Assembly (NCBI GenBank): GCA_966211965.1
Contig: CBIHON010000039.1
Span: 1 to 47,653 of the forward strand
From: CBIHON01 sp966211965
Lineage (GTDB): Bacteria; Pseudomonadota; Gammaproteobacteria; Burkholderiales; Burkholderiaceae_D
Length of the DNA stretch: 47,653 nt
Direction of reading: 5' to 3'
The notes below the pieces were generated by a model. It searched no databases, was not told where the DNA came from, and saw only the letters and a list, made by a program, of their open reading frames with translations. Shown one piece after another: positions 24,781 through 34,223 of this stretch (positions within the stretch are counted from its first letter, which is position 1; every line of letters starts with the position of its first letter). Both the position numbers and the translations under genes were made by a program.

Positions 24781-25290
24781 CTATTTCGGTGTGCACGCGA
24801 CCTTGAGCGAATCGATAGCATGGAAAATTCCAAGGCTTTTTCGCAGATTGTCCACCTTCTGTCCTGGCTGGTAGGTGACGGTTTTATCCTTGAAGAATTC
24901 ATTCTCATACACCGTCACCGTTGCCTTGGGGCCGACCTCAAGGCTTTCCGCCTTGCGTTTCCAGTTGACACCGCTAGGTGTCTTCATGGTCTGCATGTCG
25001 GTCGGGCCGACAATCGTCAGTTCATCGTTGCCCTTGAAGTTCATGCCGTTGTACAACCGGACCCAGCATCCTTGCGCAAAATTGGGATCAGCGCGGAACT
25101 CGAGCGGGACCAGAACGATCAGGGGAACTGGTACCGTGACAACGGCATTCTTGCCCGTACCGCCGGATTGCGACGCAGCAGGCTTGGCATTGCCGGATGC
25201 TGTGCCTTGCTGTGTAGTTTGAGCCAATACGCTCCCGGAAAATGTGCTGAGCGCGATCGCGGCAGCGGTCAGCAATGGTAGTTTCTTCAT
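24781..25290 (-). CDS. Secreted beta/gamma-crystallin-like protein
   Basis: This 169-residue protein starts at 25290 behind GAGGAGAATCAAGG. A Sec signal peptide ends at VLAQ (about residue 23), and a Gln/Thr/Ser-rich linker follows. The C-terminal half (about 78-165) has two Greek-key-like motifs: VRLYNGMNFKGNDELTIVGP, and VTVYENEFFKDKTVTYQPGQ with KVDNLRKSLG. The aromatic-x6-Gly starts and spacing match a single beta/gamma-crystallin domain. The calcium motif (N/D)(N/D)xx(S/T)S is only partly present (DNLRKS), so calcium binding is doubtful. The likely location is the periplasm or outside the cell. Function unknown; a stress or surface role is typical but not shown here. Confidence 0.75.
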   Translation of the reverse strand: MKKLPLLTAAAIALSTFSGSVLAQTTQQGTASGNAKPAASQSGGTGKNAVVTVPVPLIVLVPLEFRADPNFAQGCWVRLYNGMNFKGNDELTIVGPTDMQTMKTPSGVNWKRKAESLEVGPKATVTVYENEFFKDKTVTYQPGQKVDNLRKSLGIFHAIDSLKVACTPK

Positions 25291-25403
25291 CCTTGATTCT
25301 CCTCAGGTTTGGTTAAACAGTGCTCCTGGAAGAGATCTGGACGCACCTCCTTCAGGACTCACAACCCGGCGTGCCGATATCCATCGATGTCGCGCCGGTG
25401 CGG

Positions 25404-28328
25404 TCATTGATGCAACGCCATTGCCAGCGCTTGCGACAAATGAATCGCCGCATGCCCGGTGGTCTGCGCGATTTGTTCGCGGCAACTGAAGCCATTCGCA
25501 ATGACCAGTGTGCCGGGCTGCGTCTTTCTCAATTCAGGCAGTAGCATACGTTCGGCGCACGCGATCGAGACCGCATACTTATCCTTATCGAATCCGAACG
25601 ATCCCGCCATGCCGCAGCAGCCTGAATCGAGCACAGTGAAATCAAGCCCGAGTTTCTGCATCACCGCTTGTTCCGCATCCATCTTCAGAATCGATTTGTG
25701 ATGGCAATGCGCATGGACCACGGCACGTCGCGCCATCTGCGGAAATGGAAAACCGATTGCCTCTTTAGCCTCGTTATCCAGAAATTCGCTCAGCAGGAAC
25801 ACTTGCTGCGACAGCCGCATCGCCTGCTCGTTATGCGGAAAAAGATTGGGCAACTCGTCGCGGAATACCGATACGCAAGCCGGTTCCAGTCCGACAATCG
25901 GCGTACCGGCGCGAATATCTGCATCCAGCGCCTCGACGATGCGGATCAGATAGTGCTTGGCACGATTCAGCATGCCGTATTCGTACAGCGGCCTGCCGCA
26001 GCACAGGTGAACGTGCGGAATGACGACGCGGCAGCCTGCATGTTGCAACACCTCGACCGCTGCCTTTGCCACGTCGGGATGAAAGTAATTGTTGAACGTA
26101 TCCGGCCACAGGATCACCTTGCGTCCTTGCGCGTCCGCCATGCGGCGCGCGTTGAACCAGCGGCGGAACGGCTGTGCGGCGAAGGGGGTAATGCGCCGCT
26201 GCGGCGCGATGCCCGCCAGCTTCTTGGCGAACGCGGCGAACGGCGGCTTCTGCGTGAAGAAGTTGGCGGCCCGCGGCATATGCGACGCCAGCCTGGCCCA
26301 ACGGTCGATCAAACCGAATGCATAGGCCGGAAGCGGGAGCATCTGGCCTTGGTAGTAATGCGCCATGAATTCAGCCTTGTAAGTCGCCATGTCGACATGG
26401 ACCGGACACTCTCCCTTGCAGCCTTTGCAGGAGAGGCAGAGACCGAGCGCTTCGAATACGGCATCGTTTTTCCAGCCATCGCGGATCACATCGCCTTGTA
26501 TCATCTCGAACAGCAAGTGAGCGCGGCCGCGCGTTGAATGCTTTTCCTCTCCGGTGGCCATGTAACTGGGACACATCGTGCCGCTTTTTTTCCGGCATTC
26601 GCCGACGCCGACGCAACGCAGCATCGTGCGCGAAAAATTTCCGTCGTCTCCCGGGTAATGGAAATGCACTGGTATTTCCGGCGGGTTGTAATCGGTTCCG
26701 AGCCGCAGGTTTTGATTTGCCTGATAAGCGCTGATCACTTTGCCGGGGTTCATTTTCCATTGCGGATCCCAGATGCCCTTGAATTCGCGAAACGCTTGCA
26801 TCAACTCGTCGCCGAACATGATCGGCAATAGTTCCGCCTTCGATTGGCCGTCGCCGTGCTCGCCCGAAATCGTTCCGCCCAGACTGACCACCAGATGCGC
26901 CGCTTCATGGATGAACTGGCGGTACTTGGCGATGCCGGCCGCCGTTTCCAGATCGAAGTCGATACGCACGTGCACGCAGCCTTGGCCGAAATGGCCATAC
27001 AGATCGCAGTCGTAGCCGTAGCGATCCAGCAGCGCGCGCAACCGGCGCAGATAGTCGCCCAGCTTTTCGGGTGGCACCGCGGAGTCTTCCCAGCCTTCCC
27101 AGGTGAGTTTCTTGTTCGGCACATGCGCGGTCGCGCCCAGGGTGGAGTCGCGGATTTTCCACAGCAGCCTTTCGACCGGTGGATCGTCGTACAGCTTCAT
27201 CGACGGCGGGTGCTCGACCTGCTTCAGATCGGCCATCAGACGTTGCGCCTGGGCGTCGGAGTCCGCTTTGTCGGCCCCGCCGAATTCGATCAGCAGCCAG
27301 CCGCCGCCCGGCGGCAGCAGGCTGATGTCGCCGGGATGCAGTTGCATCGCTTTCATATCCTGGATCAGGCGCTCGTCCATGCCTTCCAGCGCGATCGGCT
27401 TGGCGCGCATTACTTCGGGCACATGGTCGCCTGCCTCATAGATCGAATCGTAACCGAGCACCAGCAGCGAGCGCGCAGGCGGATTGTCGAGCAGCCGGAC
27501 GGTGGCTTCCAGCACCACCACGCACGTGCCTTCGGAGCCGACCAGCGCCTGCGCGACATTGAAGCCTTTTTCCGGCAGCAGCGCTTCCAGGTTGTATCCT
27601 GACACGCGCCGCGGAATGCGCGGAAAGCGTTCCCGGATCTGTCCGGCGTAACGATCGCGCAGCTCTTGCAATTGCGCATAAATCTCACGGCCCCGATCCT
27701 GTTGGCCCGCCGTTTCCGCCAGGAGTTCCTCACCGGTCGCCCCGACCGTCATGCGCGTGCCGTCATAGGTGAGCACGTCGAGTTCGATGATGTTGTGAAC
27801 CGTTTCGCCGCCCATCACCGAATGCGGACCGCAGGAGTTGTTGCCGATCATTCCGCCCAGTGTGTTGTGGGTATGGGTGGCAGGGTCGGGCGCGAAGGTC
27901 AACCCTTGCAGAGCAGCGGCATCGCGTAAATCGTCGAGCACCACGCCAGGTTGCACGCGCGCGGTTTTCGCGTTCTTGTCGATCGATACGATCCGGTTCA
28001 GATACTTGGAAAAATCAAGCACTACCGCGGCATTGCAGCATTGGCCGCAGAGGCTGGTGCCGCCGCCGCGCGACAGCAGCGGGGCGCCATGCCGATGGCA
28101 CAGGCGCACGGTCACGATCACGTCCTCGATCGTGCGTGGAATGACGACGCCGATCGGGACTTGCCGGTAACTGGACGCATCGGTTGCGTACAGCGCGCGG
28201 CTGCCGGCATCGAAGCGCACCTCGCCTTGGATGGTGAGAGTCAAGTCGGCTTCCAGCTTGCTCATGTCGCCTGGCTCTGCATTGCGCAATGCTGCGGCGT
28301 CGCCAGGGCTGAGCAGCGTGTTCATCAT
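25404..28328 (-). CDS. FAD-linked oxidase with iron-sulfur domain (D-lactate dehydrogenase-like)
   Basis: The start is ATGATG at 28328/28325, behind AAGGGA (about 974 residues). The N-terminal FAD-binding PCMH domain has IPRTIEDVIVTVRLCHRHGA and LSRGGGTSLCGQCCNAAVV. The FAD-oxidase C-terminal domain follows. A ferredoxin part has CVGVGECRKKSGTMCPSY (near 560) and CLSCKGCKGECPVHV (near 640). The final part has heterodisulfide-reductase-like CCG motifs (CCGRPLYEYG, DSGCCGMAGSFGF). This GlcD+GlpC fusion plan is that of large quinone-linked D-2-hydroxyacid dehydrogenases. Oxidation of D-lactate to pyruvate is the most likely reaction given the neighbours; glycolate or another 2-hydroxyacid is possible. 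It lies 30 bp downstream of the ThDP enzyme on the same strand. Confidence 0.88.
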   Translation of the reverse strand: MMNTLLSPGDAAALRNAEPGDMSKLEADLTLTIQGEVRFDAGSRALYATDASSYRQVPIGVVIPRTIEDVIVTVRLCHRHGAPLLSRGGGTSLCGQCCNAAVVLDFSKYLNRIVSIDKNAKTARVQPGVVLDDLRDAAALQGLTFAPDPATHTHNTLGGMIGNNSCGPHSVMGGETVHNIIELDVLTYDGTRMTVGATGEELLAETAGQQDRGREIYAQLQELRDRYAGQIRERFPRIPRRVSGYNLEALLPEKGFNVAQALVGSEGTCVVVLEATVRLLDNPPARSLLVLGYDSIYEAGDHVPEVMRAKPIALEGMDERLIQDMKAMQLHPGDISLLPPGGGWLLIEFGGADKADSDAQAQRLMADLKQVEHPPSMKLYDDPPVERLLWKIRDSTLGATAHVPNKKLTWEGWEDSAVPPEKLGDYLRRLRALLDRYGYDCDLYGHFGQGCVHVRIDFDLETAAGIAKYRQFIHEAAHLVVSLGGTISGEHGDGQSKAELLPIMFGDELMQAFREFKGIWDPQWKMNPGKVISAYQANQNLRLGTDYNPPEIPVHFHYPGDDGNFSRTMLRCVGVGECRKKSGTMCPSYMATGEEKHSTRGRAHLLFEMIQGDVIRDGWKNDAVFEALGLCLSCKGCKGECPVHVDMATYKAEFMAHYYQGQMLPLPAYAFGLIDRWARLASHMPRAANFFTQKPPFAAFAKKLAGIAPQRRITPFAAQPFRRWFNARRMADAQGRKVILWPDTFNNYFHPDVAKAAVEVLQHAGCRVVIPHVHLCCGRPLYEYGMLNRAKHYLIRIVEALDADIRAGTPIVGLEPACVSVFRDELPNLFPHNEQAMRLSQQVFLLSEFLDNEAKEAIGFPFPQMARRAVVHAHCHHKSILKMDAEQAVMQKLGLDFTVLDSGCCGMAGSFGFDKDKYAVSIACAERMLLPELRKTQPGTLVIANGFSCREQIAQTTGHAAIHLSQALAMALHQ

Positions 28329-28360
28329 TGCGCAATTCCCTTGGAGGGCGGGAGCGGCCG

Positions 28361-30166
28361 TTACGCGCCCGGTTTGTTCCGGCTTGGCGGGAACAAGCCG
28401 TCCCATACTTCCTTGATCGATGAGGTGACGATGCCCAGCGAATCCGGATCTCGATGCAATAAAGCCGATAGATAGGCTTTGGCCTGCTTGCTCGAAATAT
28501 GCGGCGGCAGCGGCGGCACGTTCGGGTCGGTGACGACCTCCAGCACGGTCGGTGTGTCCGACGCCAGCGCATGGTCCCACGCTGCGCCGATGTCTTCGGC
28601 ATGCTCCACCCGGATGCCGTGCAAGCCGATCAATTCGGCATACGCGGCGTAGGGAAAGTCGGGCACCACTTGCGATGCTTCGAACTTGGGATCGCCTTCC
28701 ATCGCACGCTGTTCCCACGTCACCTGGTTCAAGTCGCCGTTGTTGAGCACCATGATCGTCAGGCGCGGGTCGCGCCACTCGCGCCATACTTTCGCGATCG
28801 TGATCAAGCCGTTGATGCCGTTCATTTGCATGGCGCCGTCGCCCAGCAGCGCGATCACGTGACGATTCGGGTGGGCGTACTTGGCGGCGATGGCATACGG
28901 GACGGCCGGTCCCATGGTGGCCAGCCCGCCCGACAGCGAGGCCATCATACCGCGCCGGATCTTCAAGTCGCGCGCGTACCAGTTGGCGGCCGAGCCGGAA
29001 TCGCAGGTCAGGATGCAATTGTCGGGCAGGCGCGGCGACAGCTCCCAGAATACACGCTGCGGATTGATCGGATGGGCCGTGTTCATTGCACGCCCCTGCA
29101 GCACGCGCCACCAGCGCTCGACATTGTGTTCGACTTCCTGGCGCCAGGCGCGATTCTGCTTGTGCTGCAAAAGCGGAATCAAGGCGCGCAAGGTATTCTT
29201 GCTGTCGCCGACCAGCCCGATCTCCATCGGATAACGCAGGTTCAGCATGCGGCCGTCGATATCGATTTGCACGCCGCGCGCCTGGCCTTCTTTCGGCAGG
29301 AATTCGGAATAGGGGAAGGCCGAACCGACCATCAGCAAGGTGTCGCAGTCGTTCATCAAGTCCCAGCTCGGCTTGGTGCCGAGCAGCCCGATCGCGCCGG
29401 TGACGAAGGGCAGCTCATCCGGCACAGCGGCCTTGCCGAGCAGGGCTTTGGCGACGCCGGCGCCGAGCAGGTTGGCGACTTCGACGATTTCATCTGTGGC
29501 ATGCAGCGCGCCGGCGCCGACCAGCATCGCCACCTTTTCGCCCGCATTCAGCACGCCGGCCGCGCGCAGCAGGTCCGCTTCGTTCGGCACGCCGGCTTGG
29601 CCCGTGTAACCGATGCCGGTGTGCACGGTGCCATGTTCGCGCGGCGGCGTTTCGACCGCCGGCAAGTCTTGCACGTCGTTGGGAAAGATGATGCAAGTCA
29701 CGGTACGCCGCTCGCGCGCAATGCGCACCGCGCGATCGACCAGGTGCCGCACCTGCTCCGGCATGGATACCATGTGCACGAATTCATGCGCCACATCCTT
29801 GAACAGCGAAATCAGGTCGACTTCCTGCTGATAGTCGCCGCCCAGCGCCATGCGATTTTGCTGGCCGACAATCGCGACCACCGGCTGGTGATCCATCTTG
29901 GCGTCATACAAGCCGTTGAGCAAATGAATGGCGCCCGGCCCGGAGGTGGCTAGGCATACGCCGACTTCGCCGGCAAACTTTGCGTGTGCGCATGCCATGA
30001 ACGCCGCCAGTTCCTCATGCCGGGTTTGTACGAATTCGATGCCGGTTTTGCTTCGTCCGAATGCGCCCATGATGCCGTTGATGCCGTCGCCGGGATAACC
30101 ATAGATGCGATGCACACCCCATGCGGCTAATCGTTGCAATAAAAAATCGCCTACTGTGGTGGCCAT
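28361..30166 (-). CDS. ThDP-dependent pyruvate oxidase/dehydrogenase-like enzyme
   Basis: I chose the ATG at 30166 (MATTVGDFLLQRLAAWGVHR); the open frame extends upstream but without homology. The 601-residue protein has the three-domain pyruvate oxidase fold. The catalytic Glu lies in TRHEELAAFMA (about residue 50). GPGAIHLLNGLYDAKMDHQP follows, with a central FAD/nucleotide domain. The ThDP-magnesium motif is GDGAMQMNGINGLITIAKVW...LNN (about 435-470). It most resembles PoxB-type enzymes, which decarboxylate pyruvate to acetate and pass electrons to quinone; acetolactate synthase-like members are the alternative. The end lacks an obvious amphipathic lipid-binding helix. It sits between two lactate-oxidising candidates, so pyruvate as substrate is plausible. 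Confidence 0.87.
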   Translation of the reverse strand: MATTVGDFLLQRLAAWGVHRIYGYPGDGINGIMGAFGRSKTGIEFVQTRHEELAAFMACAHAKFAGEVGVCLATSGPGAIHLLNGLYDAKMDHQPVVAIVGQQNRMALGGDYQQEVDLISLFKDVAHEFVHMVSMPEQVRHLVDRAVRIARERRTVTCIIFPNDVQDLPAVETPPREHGTVHTGIGYTGQAGVPNEADLLRAAGVLNAGEKVAMLVGAGALHATDEIVEVANLLGAGVAKALLGKAAVPDELPFVTGAIGLLGTKPSWDLMNDCDTLLMVGSAFPYSEFLPKEGQARGVQIDIDGRMLNLRYPMEIGLVGDSKNTLRALIPLLQHKQNRAWRQEVEHNVERWWRVLQGRAMNTAHPINPQRVFWELSPRLPDNCILTCDSGSAANWYARDLKIRRGMMASLSGGLATMGPAVPYAIAAKYAHPNRHVIALLGDGAMQMNGINGLITIAKVWREWRDPRLTIMVLNNGDLNQVTWEQRAMEGDPKFEASQVVPDFPYAAYAELIGLHGIRVEHAEDIGAAWDHALASDTPTVLEVVTDPNVPPLPPHISSKQAKAYLSALLHRDPDSLGIVTSSIKEVWDGLFPPSRNKPGA

Positions 30167-30373
30167 ATGACGCCTCGCGCTATCGAAGATGAATAGGATC
30201 AGCTTGCAAGCCGCGCACCTATCCACGGCCGTCATCGACGTAAGTTGATTGAGAAAGTCTTTGCCGGCTGATGCCTTGTTAAGAAGGACCGGTGCGACTT
30301 TTTCGAAGTTCGGCGGGCCTCGGCATTGTTTGCGATTTCTCAAAAGGCTTGGCCTGCAACGCGGATGGAGAAA

Positions 30374-31522
30374 TCACAGCGGCTGCCGCGCAGTGACGAT
30401 ACCCGGATCGATATCGCGCACGTCTTTCAAACCCGTGAGTGCCATGCAATCGCTCAACTCGTCTTGCAACAGCTTGAGCGCGCAAGCCACGCCGTCGCGG
30501 CCGTTCGCGGCCAAGCCGTACAGCCAGGCCCGGCCGCTGAGGCAGGAATGCGCGCCGCGGCCGAGCGCCTTGACGATGTCGGAACCGACACGGATGCCCC
30601 CATCGAAGAACACTTCGATCCGATCGGCCGCCGCGGCGGCGATCTCGGGCAGCACCGAGATCGAGGAGGGCGCGCTGTCGAGCTGGCGGCCGCCGTGGTT
30701 GGAAACGATGATCGCATCCGAGCCGACATCGACGGCCAGCCTTGCGTCGTCGGCATGCATGATGCCCTTGAGGATCAGCTTGCGATCCCATAGCTTGCGC
30801 ACCCACTTGACGGTCTCGATGTCGAACGACGGATCGAACTGCGCCGCGATCCATTCGGATAAGGCTGAGACGTTTTTCGCCTGCTTGACTTCGCCTTCGA
30901 GGTTGCCGAAGGTGCGGTGCTTGCTCTTGGCCATGCTCGCCAGCCAGCGTATGTGCTTCATCATGTCCATGATGTTGGACGGCGTGAGCCTGGGTGGGAC
31001 CGAGAGGCCATTTTTAATATCGGCCCAGCGCTTGCCTTGCACATGCAGATCGAGTGTCAGCACCAGGGCCGAGCATCCGGCGTCATGCGCGCGGCGAATC
31101 AGGCTTTCGTTCACTTCCCGTTTTTTCATCAAGTAGAGCTGGAACCAGAACGGCTTGCCGCTTGCTTGCGCCACCTCCTCGATCGTGCAGATCGACATGG
31201 TGGAGAGGCAAAACGGCACGCCGAACTCTGCCGCCGCCACGGCCGCCTCGCATTCTCCGTTGGGCCAGGTAAGGCCGGCCAGGCCGGTGGGGCCGATCGC
31301 CAAGGGAATTTTAGCGTGGTCGCCGACCATGGTGACGGCCATGTTGCGGCCGGACACGTTGCGCATGTCGTGCTGCCGCAAGGCCAGCGCCCGCATATCG
31401 TCGAGGTTTCTCTGCACCGTGAGTTGCTGCTCGGAGCCGCCGTGCACGTAGTCGAAAACCACTGCAGGCAAGCGTTTCCGGGCCATGGTTTCGAGGTCGA
31501 AGATGCTGGCAATTGGATTCAT
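30374..31522 (-). CDS. FMN-dependent alpha-hydroxy acid dehydrogenase (LldD-like)
   Basis: The ATG at 31522 gives 382 residues with a TIM-barrel FMN fold. Motifs include the N-terminal RLPAVVFDYVHGGSE, IGPTGLAGLTWPNGE (about 77-90), PFWFQLYLMKKRE, LTLDLHVQGKR, Lys252 (LKGIM), and the active site SNHGGRQLD with His276 as base and Arg279 for the carboxylate. FFDGGIRVGSDIVKALGRGA follows and binds the FMN phosphate. The family includes L-lactate dehydrogenase, glycolate oxidase and mandelate dehydrogenase. L-lactate is favoured by context, since pyruvate- and D-lactate-processing genes follow on the same strand. A 207-bp gap separates it from the next gene, so it may have its own transcript. Confidence 0.88.
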   Translation of the reverse strand: MNPIASIFDLETMARKRLPAVVFDYVHGGSEQQLTVQRNLDDMRALALRQHDMRNVSGRNMAVTMVGDHAKIPLAIGPTGLAGLTWPNGECEAAVAAAEFGVPFCLSTMSICTIEEVAQASGKPFWFQLYLMKKREVNESLIRRAHDAGCSALVLTLDLHVQGKRWADIKNGLSVPPRLTPSNIMDMMKHIRWLASMAKSKHRTFGNLEGEVKQAKNVSALSEWIAAQFDPSFDIETVKWVRKLWDRKLILKGIMHADDARLAVDVGSDAIIVSNHGGRQLDSAPSSISVLPEIAAAAADRIEVFFDGGIRVGSDIVKALGRGAHSCLSGRAWLYGLAANGRDGVACALKLLQDELSDCMALTGLKDVRDIDPGIVTARQPL

Positions 31523-31708
31523 GGTCCGAGCATTTCTCCATGTGGGTTTCATTCGGCAGCGAGCTGGCGGTTACCAAGAGTGCCAAGAGTTTTCAAAAAA
31601 TTTGAGCCCGTTTGCTTCTGATTGTTCAATGACGGTAAAAAATTAACTTTTTCAGAACTCATTCGAATGCATGAAGTCTTCTTTCTATCGACGTATCGGC
31701 AGACGCGC
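31523..31708. promoter_or_regulatory. Divergent control region between lactate-type genes and the M24-GH1-SDR set
   Basis: This is the only stretch between oppositely oriented genes here, so both promoters should lie in it. A directly repeated CCAAGAGTG/CCAAGAGTT (31574-31591) and an AT-rich run (31592-31660) are visible. The direct repeat could be a regulator site; no regulator gene is adjacent. Confidence 0.35.
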
Positions 31709-32920
31709 ATGAATACCGCTTTCTCTCGGCAAGAACGGCTGGAAAAAGTGCGGACTGCTCTCGAGCAGGAAGGGCTGGCAGCGCTGATGTGCGCGAACAA
31801 TCTGAATGTGCTTTTGCTCTCCGGTTACTGGCCCGTCGTGGGAGCATCGGTGGCTATTGCGACGCCTGAACCTGGGGTAGCACTGATTGTTCCGGAAGAT
31901 GAAGTGGAACTCGCTCGCACGGGCTGGGCCGATGAAGTTCTTTCCTTTCAACCGGCGTCGCTGGAGTCGCTGCGGGAAGCAATCGGTGCGATAGCGAATC
32001 CGCTGGAAAAAATTCTGAGGAAGCACGATGCTGCCGGCGGGCGAGTGGGCTATGAAGCAGGCAGTGCGCATCTGCCGGCTTCCTATGCCTCGCTGCATAG
32101 TTACGGCGAGTCCTTGCATCGACTGGTGCAATCTCTCGCCCCGCAAGCGACGCTGCAATCGGCCGATGCCTTGCTCGGGCGCCTGCGCGCCTGCCCGACC
32201 GCATCGGAGTGCGAGGCCATTCGTATTGCCTGCCGGATCGCGGAACAGGCCTACCGCACCGGTATGCAGGGCTTGCGTCCCGGCATGACGGAGACGGAAG
32301 GCGCGGCGCTATTTCATGACGCTTTGATTGCCGGTGGGATCAAGGACGCAGGGATGCGCCGCCATGGCGGTTTTTTCTATTGCATGTCCGGGCAAAATTC
32401 GGCGAAGGCCTACGCGGCCTATCAGCGTTCCCGGAGCAAGATTCTGGAACGGGGTGAGTCCGTGCTGGTGCATTGCAATTCCTACGTCGACGGTTATTGG
32501 ACCGATCTGACGCGGACTTACTTTCTCGGCGCGCCGGATCAACAAGCACGGCAGTACTACCAAATAATTTTTGCGGCGCGCGCGGCGGCTCTTGGCGCCA
32601 TACGTCCAGGCGTCACCGGCGCCGAGGTCGATCGCGCGGCGCGCGCCGTCGTCGAAAAGTCCGGCTGTGGCCATGCCTTCAAACACGCAACGGGGCATGG
32701 CGTCGGATTCAGCCCAATCGATCACAATGAACGGCCGCGTATCCATCCATGTTCTACCGATGTCTTGGAAGCTGCCATGGTTTTCAATGTCGAACCCGGC
32801 ATTTATTTTCCGAGCGACATGGGGCTGCGGCATTGCGACATGGTGCGTGTTAACGCCAGCGGCACGGAACTGCTTTCGCCGTTTCATTGCACGCCTGAAG
32901 AATTGCAAATTCCGTGTTAG
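31709..32920 (+). CDS. M24 (aminopeptidase P-like) family protein with altered metal ligands
   Basis: I chose the ATG at 31709 (403 residues). A creatinase-like N-terminal domain (about 1-150) is followed by the pita-bread M24 domain. Conserved pieces are LRACPTASECEAIRIACRIA, DGYWTDLTRTYFLG (Asp266), KHATGHGVGF (His330) and NVEPGIYFP (Glu362). In aminopeptidase P five residues bind two metals. Here the first Asp position is His255 (LVHCNSYVDG instead of VDFG...) and the last Glu is Cys376 (LRHCDMV instead of R-I-E-D). The protein may bind one metal, or act as a non-peptidase like creatinase or related amidinohydrolase/hydrolase members. Its stop lies a few bases before the GH1-like start, so they are co-transcribed. 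Confidence 0.82.
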   Translation: MNTAFSRQERLEKVRTALEQEGLAALMCANNLNVLLLSGYWPVVGASVAIATPEPGVALIVPEDEVELARTGWADEVLSFQPASLESLREAIGAIANPLEKILRKHDAAGGRVGYEAGSAHLPASYASLHSYGESLHRLVQSLAPQATLQSADALLGRLRACPTASECEAIRIACRIAEQAYRTGMQGLRPGMTETEGAALFHDALIAGGIKDAGMRRHGGFFYCMSGQNSAKAYAAYQRSRSKILERGESVLVHCNSYVDGYWTDLTRTYFLGAPDQQARQYYQIIFAARAAALGAIRPGVTGAEVDRAARAVVEKSGCGHAFKHATGHGVGFSPIDHNERPRIHPCSTDVLEAAMVFNVEPGIYFPSDMGLRHCDMVRVNASGTELLSPFHCTPEELQIPC

Positions 32921-32928
32921 GCACGCCC

Positions 32929-34173
32929 ATGACCGATAACCAAAAATCAAGCGATATTCCTTACGCTCTAACGCCAGCCCGCTTGTCCCGTTCCTTTTTC
33001 TTTTGCACCGGGATTGAAAACAGCTATCCGACCATTGGCTCGTCGGACGGGCACACCGTTCGCATCGATGAGATGGCGGCGTCCAAGCATTACGAGCGCT
33101 GGCGAGAAGACTTTCAACTGGTGCAGGAACTCGGCTTGCATTATTTGCGTTATGGACCGCCGTATTACCGTGTGCATACCGGCCCGAACGTATATGACTG
33201 GCAGTTTGCTGATGAAACCTTGGGCGAGCTGCGGCGCATGCATATCATTCCCATTGTCGACCTGTGTCATTTCGGCGTGCCTGATTGGCTGGGCAATTTT
33301 CAAAATCCTGACTTCCCGCGCTATTTCTCGGAATATGCCGGGGCATTCGCCCGTAGGTTTCCGTGGGTGCATCTTTTTACGCCCGTCAATGAAATGCTGA
33401 TAGCCGCGGAGTATTCCGCGAAGCTGGGTTATTGGAATGAGCAACTGACAAGCGATCGCGCGTTCGTCACCGCGTTAAAGCATCTGGTCGAGGCCAATAT
33501 TCGCGCGACCGAAGCGATCCTGAAAGTGTCTCCGGATGCATGGTTCGTGCAAAGCGAGTCGACCCAATATTTCCATCCCTATAATCCGGATGCGCTACAT
33601 ATCACGGCCCATCTGAATGAGCGGCGCTTCCTGTCGCTGGACTTGAACTACGCGCATCCGCCTTCGGCAAAAATGCTCGAGTACCTGCTCGACAATGGGA
33701 TGACGCGTGACGAGTTTCATTATTTCATGAGCCGCAGCATACGCCCGTCCTGCATCATGGGCTCGGATTATTACGAGGCAAACGAGCATATTGTTTTTCC
33801 CGACGGCAGTACCGAGGCCTGCAATGTATTGGGGTATTACGGCCTGACCCGTCAGTATTACAGCCGTTTCCGGTTGCCGATCATGCATACCGAAACCAAC
33901 CAAGCGCAAGACCGCGGCGCCAAGCATTGGCTGGACCGGCAATGGGCCAATGTGCTGCGTTTGCGGGACGAGGGGCATCCGATCATCGGCTTCACTTGGT
34001 ACAGCCTGATCGACCAGGTGGACTGGGATATCGGATTGCGCGAAAAGCGCGGACGGGTCAACGCCTTCGGCCTGTACGATATGGAACGCAGGATTCGTCC
34101 GGCCGGTGAAGAGTACAAGCGCATCGTGCGGGACTGGCAAGGCACGTTATCGAACGCAGTGATCGATTTTTGA
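32929..34173 (+). CDS. Glycoside hydrolase family 1-like protein
   Basis: The ATG at 32929 gives 414 residues with no signal peptide (cytosolic). The TIM-barrel order is typical of the GH1 family: EDFQLVQELGLHYLRYGPPY, IPIVDLCHFGVPDWLGNFQN, FTPVNEM with acid/base Glu155, a GSDYYE-like strand, and HTETN with nucleophile Glu322. GFTWYSLIDQVDWDIGLREK follows, as in the GH1 aglycone-site region. The NEP motif is NEM here. GH1 enzymes hydrolyse beta-glucosides or beta-galactosides; substrate unknown. It is close to the GH1 superfamily edge (short, divergent), similar to proteins annotated as family 1 glycosidases in sugar-nucleotide or surface-glycan loci. It overlaps the extended frame of the next SDR. 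Confidence 0.82.
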   Translation: MTDNQKSSDIPYALTPARLSRSFFFCTGIENSYPTIGSSDGHTVRIDEMAASKHYERWREDFQLVQELGLHYLRYGPPYYRVHTGPNVYDWQFADETLGELRRMHIIPIVDLCHFGVPDWLGNFQNPDFPRYFSEYAGAFARRFPWVHLFTPVNEMLIAAEYSAKLGYWNEQLTSDRAFVTALKHLVEANIRATEAILKVSPDAWFVQSESTQYFHPYNPDALHITAHLNERRFLSLDLNYAHPPSAKMLEYLLDNGMTRDEFHYFMSRSIRPSCIMGSDYYEANEHIVFPDGSTEACNVLGYYGLTRQYYSRFRLPIMHTETNQAQDRGAKHWLDRQWANVLRLRDEGHPIIGFTWYSLIDQVDWDIGLREKRGRVNAFGLYDMERRIRPAGEEYKRIVRDWQGTLSNAVIDF

Positions 34174-34223
34174 CAGGCGCGCCGCGATACGGCTTGGCGC
34201 ACGTTTGCGAGGAGATTGATGCG

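Noticed and set aside
28329..29111. Upstream extension of the FAD/Fe-S gene
   Set aside because: The extra 260 codons are an out-of-frame reading of the ThDP enzyme gene; FAD-domain homology begins after 28328.
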